Shown here: positions 26,080 through 36,772 of the stretch, in pieces | Position numbering within the stretch: position 1 is the first letter of the stretch | Layout of the letters: every line of letters begins with the position of its first letter | Notes under the pieces: generated by a model | Database searches by the model: none | What the model saw: only the letters and a program-made list of their open reading frames with translations | What the model was told of the DNA's origin: nothing | Position numbers and translations under genes: made by a program | Origin: Chlamydoabsidia padenii | Taxonomy: Eukaryota > Mucoromycota > Mucoromycetes > Mucorales > Cunninghamellaceae | Assembly (NCBI GenBank): GCA_025330725.1 | Contig: JAIWND010000001.1 | Span: forward strand, 1,742,501-1,806,500 | Length of the DNA: 64,000 nucleotides | Direction of reading: 5' to 3'

Positions 26080-27858
26080 ATGCTACAAACCATTCCACCT
26101 CAATCTCATGGTGGATCAGCACTTGATGGAAGAGTGCTTTTAGCAGCAGCAAAAGAGGTATAGTAATATAAATATAATGTATACAAAGGAAGTCATATTA
26201 ATGTTATTGTTTTTTTTTTGTTTACTTGTCTTGGCAGCGTACACCACCTGGACTTATTGGACGTAAACGAACATCATTGGGAAATCTGCGTAAATCTAAA
26301 TCATCAAGTACAGCCGATCGTCAACAACATAAAACAGAACAAATCGCTACGGTAGATATGACGATGAAACGAAGATCCACTGGTTGCTTACGACGGGCGT
26401 CCTTTTATTCGACAAAAAGCACCAAATCCGCTGATGCATCACAAATCAACAAGGTAAAACAGTTTGGTTTAGCCTCACTTAATTTTTTTTTCCACACTCT
26501 TTTGTGTGGTAAAGAAGAAGTTTAACATTGAATTCATCCCTGTATATAAATATCTCTTTACATCACATGGCTAACCTTACTTTTTTTTTTTTTTTTTTGT
26601 CTTTTACTTGGTTTCATAGGAGGTGTGGCGACCCCCAGGTTTTTATGAAATTCCAAATATCCTTGGCAGCAATGCGTTTTTAAAACCTGAACCTCATACA
26701 CAACCTACTTATAGTCTTCGACCTTATACACCACAAAAACATATTTGCAAACGGCCTTGGCTTCCTGCTGGCAAATCGGTGGATATTCCTCAACTTCCTC
26801 CTTTGGTGCGATCGGAGAATGAATTCGAACGAAGTATTCGCAAGGCTCTTCCCAAGACTCAAGTCTCCTCATTGGATCCTCGTAACAAATACGCTAGCTT
26901 CAAGGAAATCGGCACTGGTGTCAACGGTTCCGTGGTTCGTACCACCCATCGTTACAAAAAGAATCTGCATCTGGCCATCAAAAGATGTCGTTTGGACCCC
27001 GATCGTGAATACAAACTGGCTATCGTGCGTGAACTCAAAATTATGGCGTCTGGACATCCTAATCTTATTCGACTACGTGAAGTCACCCTTTGGCGTGATG
27101 ATGTTTGGATGGCTATGGATCTTCAACGGTGCTCTGTTTTTGCTGTCCTTTGTCAACGTGGGATCCCTGAAGAATATGCGGTCCATATCACTTGTGAAAC
27201 TCTCAAGGCATTACAATACCTTCACTCTAAAGGCTTTATTCATCGCGATATCAAGTGTGAAAACCTTTTATTAGGATGGAATGGTGAAGTCAAACTAGGT
27301 AAGAAGAAGAATATACTCCATTCAAGTCACTGGGACTCACACTTTTTTTTTTTTTTTTTTTAATACTAGCGGACTTTGGTTTGGCAACAAGAACTAACAA
27401 ACGCAACAAGGATCGATTGGGAACAAACAAATGGATGGCCCCTGAAGTCATTCGTGAACAGTATTATGATGAAACAATTGATATGTGGTCACTTGGAATC
27501 ACCGTGGTGGAAATGATGGATCGTGTCCCTCCTCATTACTTGATCAAGGATGAAATCGAACTCTTTGCTGCCATTCTCAGCGATCCTAGTCCTACCTTCA
27601 CCTACAGTTATCCAACAATGTACATGCGTGGTTTGGTTGCTTGGCTATTGGATGAAAATCCTCGTACTAGACCTAATGCAAAGGATGTTTATCAGGTAAA
27701 ACTATATCTCCATATAAATTTATATCATGCATAACTAATCTTTTTCTTTCTTTCTGTGTATGTAGGAAATCATCGCTCATGTACAAAGTAACCTCCTTCG
27801 AATGGCCACTACCACTGAATTGGCTCGATTTGTGAACCATGTCTTGACTCCTCAGTAG
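26080..27858 (+). CDS. STE20/PAK-type serine/threonine kinase
   Basis: Five exons, 26080-26157, 26238-26453, 26620-27298, 27370-27695 and 27766-27858, encode 463 aa. Residues 1-180 are basic and Ser/Pro-rich and hold no visible CRIB (ISxPxxxxH) domain. The kinase domain runs from about residue 190: glycine loop GTGVNGSV, catalytic Lys in LAIKRCRL, helix C Glu in IVRELKIM, HRDIKCENLLL, ADFGLAT, and activation segment GTNKWMAPEVI, which is STE20/PAK-like. The domain ends with DENPRTRPNAKDVYQ, and the C-terminus is short. Known relatives act downstream of Cdc42/Rac or in MAPK cascades. Without a CRIB domain the activator is not predictable. Confidence 0.88.
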
Positions 27859-28368
27859 TGATTCCTCATCAAAATTACATTTGGGTCCTTTTTTGTTACG
27901 TTCATTCTTTTACAACACAACAACACATATATATCACTACACCACACACATCATATACACACCCCTCTCATTATACCATCACTTTCCCTCCTCCCTCTCC
28001 ACTGATCCTGTTTTTTTTTTTACTACTTGTCCCTTCTTCTTTCAAGGCTGGATCAACCTGTGTTTTTTACTTTATATAGTTTATCATGTTTCCCCTTCTC
28101 CCTCTTCCCTTTATATCCCCATTATGTTCATTAGTGATACATTTGTTTTGTATGTTTTATTATCTGTCACTTTGTTTTTATCCCCCCTGACAAACCCCGC
28201 AACCCATCATCTTCCACTTTATCCAATGTCTTTTGATCAAACCAATAAATATATTTATCTTTTTCTTTATTTAAAACAACATGATACAATAATATACATA
28301 CAATGACCACTACTAAATAACTAATTGGGAAGTGTCTATCTACAAACTAGAGGGGATCTATAGTGCGA
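27859..28368. other. convergent intergenic region
   Basis: AT- and C/T-rich 3' flanks of the kinase and amphiphysin genes, with AC-rich stretches near 27915-27965. Open frames seen here are low-complexity. No gene is seen. Confidence 0.4.
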
Positions 28369-30088
28369 CTATAGTTCGGATACATAATTACCTGTAAATA
28401 TATACATAAATGTTAATATTGTCATTGTCATAAATGTGCCTCCTTTATTTTTTGCCAAGTTTCTTTCAAAAGAAACTGACATATGGCCCCCCTGCCCCTT
28501 TGCCCCCCTTTCTTACCTGGAAAGATTCCAGTCTGACCATTCAAGGTACCAGTCCACCAATCATTTTGATCCATTGTTCGTTCCACCAATTCGATTTTAT
28601 CGTCCTTCCTGAATGACAAATCACCTTCGGCTTGAGCTTGATAATCATAAAGAGCCACGACATAATGGACGGTAGGTATATTGTTGCCACCCATTCGATT
28701 TGCAATAGCAGGAGGTGGAGGTAATGAGGAGGGTTGTTGACCAAGCTTGTTGTCGGAGACCCCGTATGCGGGAGGTCCTGTGATTGCCAATTTCCCTACT
28801 CCTGCTTTTTCTTGTTCTCGTAATGCAGCCCTTTCTTTCAATGACAGTCTTGAATTGTTCGCGCCACCAGAAACTGTCAAAAAGAAGAAGAATGATTAGT
28901 TACCCCTTTGTTTTGAGTATATATGTACATAATGTTACCTGCTAGCCAAGCTTTGCCACCTGATTTCAATAAATCCATGTTTTCCATTTCAGCCCGCACA
29001 TCATATTGAGATTTGCGATACTGGAATCCATCTTCAATGCCATATTGATGAGTGATAAAGTGCTGTGGGTTGGCATTAAGTAATTCATGGCACCGAGCAT
29101 AGATCATTCCATAAATACGAGCTTGAATTTGATAAAACTTTTCAAACACCGGTTGGATAAATTGAGATTGTAGGTAAAAGTAGTGAGGAAGTTGTTCCTT
29201 GAGCATACTGTTGAGATATTCGTAATCTTGGGTCGCTGTTTCTAATGCTGTTTCGGTCTATAAAAGTAAAAGAGAGAGAGAGAGAGAGAGAGAATGTGTT
29301 GGAAAGTTCCTTCCTCCACCCCATTTTCCTTTTACCTTGAATATTTGTTTTTCTTCACTAAAACTACGATCTTGTTTCGTATTGAGTTTGGACAAGGCAA
29401 GTCGATGGCGGTCATAATCAATCATCTTGTGGCTTCGCTTGACAATAGTCTTTTGAATCGTTTTTCCGATCTCCATGAGTTCCAGGAGTGGTCGTGTTAC
29501 ATCCCGGTCGAGTCCATCCAATTCTGGTAATACTTCATCCCTGCAATAGCCGAGCGCAGCCTCCGCATCATTCACCGCCTGGATCGCATCGGGTGAGCTT
29601 GACGGAACCCGTTTTTGAATGGTACCTTCCACTGCAGGTGCCCCAATATATGGATCATAAATGGTAGCAAGATAAGATGCCATACCAGCTTGATGCATCA
29701 TGGCCGCTATAATATTAAAAAGACGAGTGGATGTTATTCATACAAAATATGATATCACCCTAGTCATTTTACCTGCTATACTATCACGGTATGTTTGTGT
29801 ATCCTTGTACAGACGTTCAACAATCTTGGTACTGGTGGTGAATTTCTTTTCCAATGCTGTGAATTCAGGATCTTGAGTAGCTAATAAACAAAACAAGGCA
29901 CGAATACATTAGTTACAAAGGTCATGGGTAAATAACTATTACCTTCAGTTTTCCTGGCAAGCACTTGGTGAGGTAGTCGATGAATGGCCTTTTGTAATCC
30001 CTAAAAGCAAAAAATAGAGTTTGACAAGGTGTGTTAATGGTATTTACTCTTACTTTTCTTCAAGTTATTGTTTTACCTTCCAACTCAT
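28369..30088 (-). CDS. RVS167: amphiphysin-like BAR/SH3 protein (Rvs167/Hob1)
   Basis: Seven exons, 30088-30077, 30000-29943, 29880-29773, 29706-29336, 29257-28939, 28873-28517 and 28391-28369, encode 415 aa. The first coding exon is only 12 nt (MSWK). Residues 1-250 form the BAR domain, opening MSWKGLQKAIHRLPHQVLAR, with the typical LPELDGLDRDVTRPLLELM and KMIDYDRHRLALSKL stretches. A Pro/Ser linker follows, then a C-terminal SH3 domain (VVALYDYQAQAEGDLSF, WWTGTLNGQTGIFPGNYV). The last nine-residue exon completes the SH3. Known role: membrane curvature and scission at endocytic actin patches, with Rvs161 as partner. Confidence 0.95.
29272..29293 (-). repeat. CT/GA microsatellite in intron
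   Basis: About ten GA units on the plus strand in the intron between exons 4 and 5 of the amphiphysin gene, near its acceptor polypyrimidine tract. Confidence 0.6.
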
Positions 30089-30223
30089 TGTATGAGGTTC
30101 GTGTAATAGAGAATGTTCAATAAATAAATAAATAAAAAAAGAAGAGAAAGAGAGAGAAGCGTCGGGCCCAAAAAACAAAAATATTTTTATCACCTGCATC
30201 TCCCCTTTTCTATCACACACGTC

Positions 30224-30239
30224 GAAATTGAAATCCCGC
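30224..30239 (-). promoter_or_regulatory. recurrent GCGGGATTTCAATTTC element
   Basis: 136 bp upstream of the amphiphysin start, in the same sense as the gene. Confidence 0.5.
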
Positions 30240-30402
30240 TCTGGCATTTGCTTTCATTCGCTCGCCTGACCATGTGGATATCACAACTCCGTTCATTCTT
30301 CTTCAACACACTTGAGGAGGATACCAATTTTAGTATGGTGTTCCTTCCTGATGACATCGCTTGATCAAACTAGTGAACAAATCAACAGGTAGAATCATGC
30401 AT

Positions 30403-30417
30403 CGGGATTTGAAATAG
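30403..30417 (+). promoter_or_regulatory. recurrent CGGGATTTGAAATAG element
   Basis: Second copy in the same interval, 315 bp upstream of the amphiphysin start. Confidence 0.35.
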
Positions 30418-30623
30418 ACCCAAGGTTCCTCAAAAGAACAAAACGGATAAACCTTTCCCGTCAATAGGTTACTCAAATGACGATAGAGTGATGCAAAAAA
30501 AAAAAAAAAAAAAAGAAGAGAGCATATATAAAATGTATCGTATGAATGATTAAGATTGTGTTTATTTAAGATAATAGGTATATATAAGGGGGATCTATAT
30601 CATAGCTGGTATGCGAATCTATT

Positions 30624-31217
30624 CTACGGAAATGCGTGTTTCCCCCCCACGCCCTAATGTCCAAAATAATACAATGAGTATGTATCATGCATACAGTATA
30701 ATGTTACTTACCAAGGGATTGAGAATAAACCACCATATTAGAATAGCAATAATAATAAAGAGAATGATACAAATACAGACACACCACCACTTTTTCTAGA
30801 ATTAAAAAAAAAGGGGGGGGCGGTCAGATCATGTCCAGTTTACATAACCCCATTCTATAACTTACTCTTCTAGTCGCTTTTGCACTTTTGACTGCCCTGC
30901 TAATAAACCGATTTCCTTGTTCCACGTTTCCTGAAGTATCTTCGGCATGTTGTTCGACTTCTTTTAATGTTTCCCCTTGTTGTTCCACCAGTACTGACAT
31001 GTCAATAAAAAGTTGATGTAATTCCTACATGTAAATGATTCAGTCAAAACAGCTAATATGATTATCCCATTTCTTTTTCTTACCAGGATGGTTTTTTCAA
31101 TTCGTTTGATGTCTTGATGTCTATCTTGGACTTCATTAAGGACGGCTTTGGCTTGGCTTGTTCGACCGGCATGCATTAACTAGATTTCAAACCCCGTAAT
31201 GTTAGTGCTTATCATGT

Positions 31218-31252
<35 letters not shown>

Positions 31253-32248
31253 CAGACTTACCGACTGAGTAAAAACCTCGTTTGATCTATCAGAATCAAT
31301 AATATCGTCCACTTCATCCGATGTAGCATCTGGTTTGACAATTCTGATTTGACGTTCGATGCGTTGGCGGTACCGTTGGTCAAAAGTTTGTTCCATTTCC
31401 TGATATTCCTGAATGACTCCTATAAACTTTTTTCGAAGTGCATTTGCCTAGGAAAAAGAGAAAGAGATCAGTTATTATTAACAGAAGGGGAGGCTTCATT
31501 TTTTATATATATTCTTTTACCTGAGTTTGCCGGATTTGTCCATCGCTAGTATTACCGGGGTATTTTCCATTGACAGTGTCTATCCCTATAGGTTGTAAAT
31601 TAAAAAGAGAAAAAGAAAATGACGTTAGTCAATTGAGCCCTATAAAGTGAGTGGAGATATACTTGCATTGAATTCGCTTCCTGATATCAAGGTTCCTTTG
31701 CTGAGTTTGGGTTTTCAAAGAGCCAAGTTGGGAAGCGAATTTTCTTGATTGTGAGTTGTTGATGGCAGCCAAGGCGGATTCATGCAATGATTGGATTTCT
31801 TGGACACTGGCACCTACTGCGGCTATTTCTGTTTTGAGATTGTCGATTTCTTTAAAAAATTCAGGTATAGTAGACAGGTCGTTGAGAGGCGCTGATTGGG
31901 AGTCGCATAACTGGTCTTTGGTCTTTTGTTGTTTGACATTGAGTAGTGGATAGGTGGTATATCTGGAGCTTGGTGCGGCTTTTTCTGTGGTGGATGTGTT
32001 GTGATCATATCCTAAAGGTGTTCGTCTTGGTCCAAATTCATCATTATCAGTACTACCACAAGAGAGGTTAATAAAACAAAGGATTATGTTTGCATTCCTT
32101 ACCTGTGTCTCCGATCAGGACGATTCATTTGATAATCCTATAAACACACAAAAAGTGTTACTAGTAAAGTTAAATTGTGGTGTTGTTGTTTTACCTGAGT
32201 GTCACCTCTTATTTCTGCAATACGGTCTCTGTTAAAAGAAAATGACAT
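30624..32248 (-). CDS. Qa-SNARE syntaxin (Sso1/Psy1 type)
   Basis: Nine exons, 32248-32195, 32137-32103, 32052-31667, 31585-31521, 31447-31262, 31179-31084, 31024-30866, 30795-30712 and 30653-30624, encode 364 aa. The Habc bundle covers roughly residues 90-250 (EFFKEIDNLKTEIAAVGASV; ALRKKFIGVIQEYQEMEQTF). The SNARE motif follows, with the zero-layer Gln in ELHQLFIDMSVLVEQQGETL, then a basic KKWW stretch and a single C-terminal membrane anchor (ICIILFIIIAILIWWFIL). Known role: plasma-membrane t-SNARE for secretory vesicle fusion. The 31666 donor must be GC (GCAAGT) to keep frame. The N-terminal 90 residues are longer than in Sso1 and are polar. Confidence 0.9.
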
Positions 32249-32348
32249 TTTACCGAACGAGATCAATTAGAATAGGAATGAGGAAAAAAAAAAAAAAAAG
32301 GAAGAAAGAAAGGGAAATGCCAAAAATGCATTCTGTTCCTTTTTTATA

Positions 32349-32364
32349 TTTTTAAATCCCGATG
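32349..32364 (-). promoter_or_regulatory. recurrent CGGGATTTAAAAA element in a shared divergent promoter
   Basis: Lies in the 196-bp interval between the syntaxin start (101 bp away) and the SLF2-like start (81 bp away), so one element could serve both genes. Confidence 0.5.
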
Positions 32365-32444
32365 CTTTTTTTGGGGGGGGGATAGAAGAGTGGCCAGAAT
32401 GAAATTGACCACGCTTCTCTTTTTCATTTAAAATCGTCTTTCTG

Positions 32445-34812
32445 ATGCCACTCCACGATCATGGTAATAAAAATAACGGTTTTATTTCCCCCAAGAAACG
32501 AACTGGACGTCAGTCTAGCACATTACAACGTGAACCCGATCAACTTGTAGCACCCAAAAAACGACGTGTTTTGATGGCCGACAGAAAAGAAGAACTGAAC
32601 AAGGTAATTAAACTGATCATCTCCTGATCCAAATACACACAAACCAAAGTACGAACTCGATCTTTCTTTTCTCTTTATGATTATTGGTATTCATAGTTAT
32701 TCGACAAGATCAGCAATGATCCATTTTATGAAAACGACATACTCACCAACAATGAGAACAATAACGATAATAATAACGACTCGAATAATGACGAAGCAAA
32801 CAACATTAAACATCAGGAAAACCAGCATCTCTTTGTAGAAGAACAAGACTTGGATTGGCTCTACGAACATTCATCGGACGAAGACGATACAACAGATGCA
32901 GTGTCTCATGCAACAACTTCAAATCTAACCGCTCTCGCTACTGGGTTCTTGGAACAAGATCAAACTGAACAACTTGAACAGGTAATAATCAAGAATTAAC
33001 TCTACTTACTTTTACTTGATAATATAATGGATGATTTATCTTACTTGATTAGGCATTAAATAGCACGGATCATACACAGGAGAATGCCACATATTACCGA
33101 TTCTTTTCCAAAAGGTGCAAGGTAATATAAATATAAATATATATATATATATATTGGGTAGGATCATGTGCCTGGCTCACTCTCTTTATATTCTAGTTAC
33201 AAAAACCGATACTCCAAGATGAAGCACTCACTATAACTGATAGTCTGGCGAAATCAAGATACAAGTATGTGGTAAAGTGCTCTAAAAGTAAGACCCTCTT
33301 TTTTTTATACCTATTGGATCACTAGTGAATGGTGTAATATACTTATATCTCTCTAAATAGATCCATCAAAACAAAAGTATTTATTGTCATCAGGACTTCT
33401 TCCTATTTGGTATCAACTTGGGTGGAACTGTCCTCACTCTATATTGGAATGGCTCATTCAAATAGGTAATTGTAGATATACTTTGAAAGAAAAATAACAT
33501 ACTGACTCATTTTAATATTTTTTAGTGGCATTCGACAAAGACAGTTTGACAGCTAAACAAGCCATGACGATCATCTTTTCACTCTGGTCTAATTTGGTAA
33601 GTGCGTCAATAAAACAAAAAAGAAAAGATTTGGGTTTGACCTTTTTGTTTCATATGCAAAAACTATCTAGTTTAACGAAGCACTACCTTTAAACCCATCA
33701 ACACCGAATAACACCAACGTCAATAGAAACATGTCAATAGAAACCTTTACACACATTTTAAATTCTTATGGTGCACTGGAACTTCCGACGATATTAACCT
33801 CAGCAAACGAATTCGATGTATATATATCACAACAGAACGATTCAGTGGATACTCTTGTCGACAAAATACCCCTCGTGCAATTCCAATGGGTTTTGCAACT
33901 TCTCACAAGATCACTGGTCCTTTGGCCTCATGCTTATACTTTACCGCAATTGGTCTACCTCGCCAAAGTCTTACTATATTTGGGCGCGGATTGTATTGGT
34001 GTGCTTTTATTGAAATATTTACAAGATGCCGTTAGTGCCTGTCTAAATGCTATGTCTGATTGGAAACCGTGCGTGCAACAGGTAGCTTTCTCTGTGTGTC
34101 AACGACTCTCTTTGGTGGAATTACAAGTGCGACTTGCGCGGGTGACTAAATCGACCTGTCCTCGATCAACTTACTTGCGACGAGTGATTGCTACGATCGG
34201 TCTCGAAATAGCTTTAATGAAGGGAAAGGTGACGGTGGCAAGCTCTAGGGGAATGACCTTTGACATGGTATCTTCATCTTTGGCAATCGACAGTGACATC
34301 CTTCCTCGACTTATAGTCATGGTAAACGACGCTTCCAGTATCTTCCAAGAGTCTGAACCAGATTATCGAACATTGTGCAATTCTATTTGCTTACTGGATT
34401 ATGCCATTGGAACAAATGTGGAAGAATTATCCTCATCTACGGTAAGATAAATATAAATAAGGAATAGAGGGGGGGAGAGATCATACTAACAGATCATTTT
34501 GGTTTTATTTAGGACACTGTAAAGACTTTGGTTACACTATTACAAGCGATGGGCCGTAAAAGAGGTAGGTGCAACTCTAAAATGATGATGAGGTAATATT
34601 AACTGACTATGCTTCTCTTCTTATTTGATAGGTGGTCGATTAGGTGCTCTCGAGAAAACCAAGGTAGGTTGGAACAAAATGAGGCATTTATTTTAAAAGT
34701 CCACCTAATGATATTTTATGTTTTATAGGCAAACGAAGCGACTCAACGGTTATGGAGTCGCCTGGAGTATGTACTTGGAAAACAGACACGAAGCGATATA
34801 ATGGAATCTTGA
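32445..34812 (+). CDS. SLF2/FAM178-like candidate (SMC5/6 regulator?)
   Basis: Ten exons, 32445-32603, 32697-32981, 33053-33121, 33197-33287, 33361-33465, 33526-33596, 33671-34441, 34513-34564, 34632-34663 and 34729-34812, encode 572 aa. Residues 1-150 are disordered, with a bipartite basic run (PKKRTGRQ and APKKRRV) that could be a nuclear signal, an Asn-rich patch and an acidic patch. From residue 165 on the protein is alpha-helical, with SSGLLPIWYQLGWNCPHSIL, EWLIQIVAFDKDSL and long leucine-rich helices. The CPHSILEWLIQI block and overall helical layout remind me of the FAM178/SLF2 family that recruits SMC5/6. This is a memory-based resemblance, so family assignment is tentative, but the gene model is firm. 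Confidence 0.7.
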
Positions 34813-35058
34813 CGAAATGGAAATGGAAAATTACCTTTATCCCTCATGATCATCAAAAATGGCTATTTGGCAAGTACAAACTATTGAATCCCCGCCCCTT
34901 TATAAATATCGTCACCTCTTTTTTTATTTTATTCTTCTTCTTCTTCTTCTCTCTCCCACTTTTTTAATCCTCCTCTTTTATTCTCTCTTTGTATCTATAT
35001 TGTTACTTCCTTTTGCATATATCCCTACCTCATCTTTTAAATAAACGTACTACTGGTC

Positions 35059-36004
35059 ATGGTAATCTATTATTGATAACAATGCTCTTCTCCTCCCTTG
35101 AGTGGAAACTTACCTTCCTTCTCGTTATTATTATCATAGAGCAGACCACCCACAAGAGAATACCTTTACAAAATCCTGGTTGTAGGAGACCTCGGAACTG
35201 GCAAAACTTCCATCATACGGCGATATGTCCACAATATCTTCTCCACCAACTACAAGTCAACGGTAAGTCAAAAAGGCATAATATAAGGGCAACGTACCTG
35301 CATAGCAGTATGGAACTCTTTTACTATCAACCACACCTCTTTATTTATATATCTCATGATAACTAAAAAAAAATAAAAAACTAGATTGGAGTTGATTTTG
35401 CCCTCAAGGTCATCCAATGGTCACCTGAAATCATTGTCCGTTTACAATTATGGGATATCGCAGGTCAAGAGCGATTCGGCAACATGACTCGAGTTTACTA
35501 CAAGGAAGCACTGGGGGCTTTTGTAGTATATGATGTGACTCGACCGCAAACATTTGAAGGTGTCACGAAATGGAAACAAGATTTGGATTCAAAGGTCTCT
35601 TTACCTGAACCTTGGGGCGGAGGTCATATTCCGGTGGTATTGCTAGCAAATAAGGTAAAAGGAAAAAAAAAAAAAAAAGAAGGGGGGAGAGGGGCATGAA
35701 GAACTAATCATTATAGTTTATGTAGTCGGATTTGTTACAGGAAGGACATGGTCAACCTATTAATCATCAAGAAATGGATGAATTCTGTCAGGAAAATGGA
35801 TTCTCAAATTGGTTTGACACTTCGGCCAAGGATAATAGCAACATTGATGAAGCGGCTCGATATTTGATTCAATCGATTGTGTCGTTGGAAGAAGAACATG
35901 GATCATTGGTACCTGATGGTTTTGACGATGATGACGATGACGATGATTCTATTCACCTAGATCAGTATAAACGTCGATCTAATACTGGAAATGGATGCTG
36001 TTAG
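35059..36004 (+). CDS. Rab32/Rab38-type GTPase
   Basis: Four exons, 35059-35061, 35140-35262, 35385-35654 and 35726-36004, encode 224 aa. The first coding exon is just the ATG, with donor GTAATC. The second exon opens SRPPTREYLYKILVVGDLG and has no ATG of its own. P-loop GDLGTGKTSI, the Rab32/38 signature IGVDFALKVIQW, and LWDIAGQERFGNMTRVYYKE (with IAGQ and the MTRVYY run) are diagnostic. NKSD and the SAK motif follow. The C-terminus has an Asp run and ends GNGCC for prenylation. Known role in animals and amoebae: biogenesis of lysosome-related organelles and retromer-linked traffic. Yeasts lack it, so function here is inferred. Confidence 0.92.
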
Positions 36005-36390
36005 TCTAGATCTCCCCCTCCTCTGCTTTGTATACATAATCCTACATACCTACTATCCCTTTTTATAGTATCTTTTTTCTCATAACCATACACACACATT
36101 TTATATAACTCTATCTCCTGTGTTTGATAAAATAAAGATATTCTTCTTGTCTCATACCTAATGATACATGTTATTTATTGCTTACATAATTCTTGTTTTT
36201 AGGTTGTGATAGGGAATGATCGCCTTGTCTTACTCACCTCACACATTAAACATTGTCTTTCTATTTTATTGAATTCATTCCCAGTATATACATGTACCAT
36301 ATAAGATGCTATCGAAAAGAAAAGACAATGTAAGCCCTTCAAATTGACGTCTACGTGTGATAGTACGACTTGCCTAGGGAAGAGGACCCT

Positions 36391-36405
36391 GGCGGGATTT
36401 AAAAT
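36391..36405 (+). promoter_or_regulatory. recurrent GGCGGGATTTAAAAT element (no nearby start codon)
   Basis: Full-match copy in a convergent interval. Confidence 0.35.
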
Positions 36406-36573
36406 GATTCTTTTTTCTTCATGTTGGATCTCATCTCTGAATGGACCTCACTGGCACAATGCTCTGAACTGTTCGCTTGATAAATAAAGTTTACTGGGAA
36501 CAATGTTAAAAAAAAAAGCACAGCTATTTTAATCTTTAGTGAATAGTAGAGAATACACTTTTAACAAGAGAGC

Positions 36574-36590
36574 GGGCGGGAATTAAAATT
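36574..36590 (+). promoter_or_regulatory. recurrent GGGCGGGAATTAAAATT element (variant)
   Basis: Variant copy, 169 bp after the previous one, also without a nearby start codon. Confidence 0.3.
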
Positions 36591-36772
36591 TATTATTTTC
36601 CTGCATGACCACAACATATCTATTACAAGGCAGAGATTTCAAAAAAAGAAAGACGATAAAATGAGATGAAGAATTATAGAGTAAGAATAATATCATTTTT
36701 ATTAGTTAACAAGTGGGGAATGTTGGTAATGTATGTTATAAAAGAGAGTCTATATGCTATAAAAGAGTTGGT

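Larger units (their letters stand above)
30089..30623. other. intergenic: amphiphysin promoter and syntaxin 3' flank
   Basis: Two copies of the recurrent element lie at 30224-30239 and 30403-30417; an A18 run lies near 30494. No coding signal is seen. Confidence 0.5.
36005..36772. other. convergent intergenic region with two promoter-type elements
   Basis: Rab32 and Bcs1 genes converge here, so no known start codon is nearby. Still, GGCGGGATTTAAAAT (36391-36405) and GGGCGGGAATTAAAATT (36574-36590) are present. No coding frame is seen between or beside them. The stretch may hold a non-coding transcript or decayed copies of the element. Confidence 0.4.
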
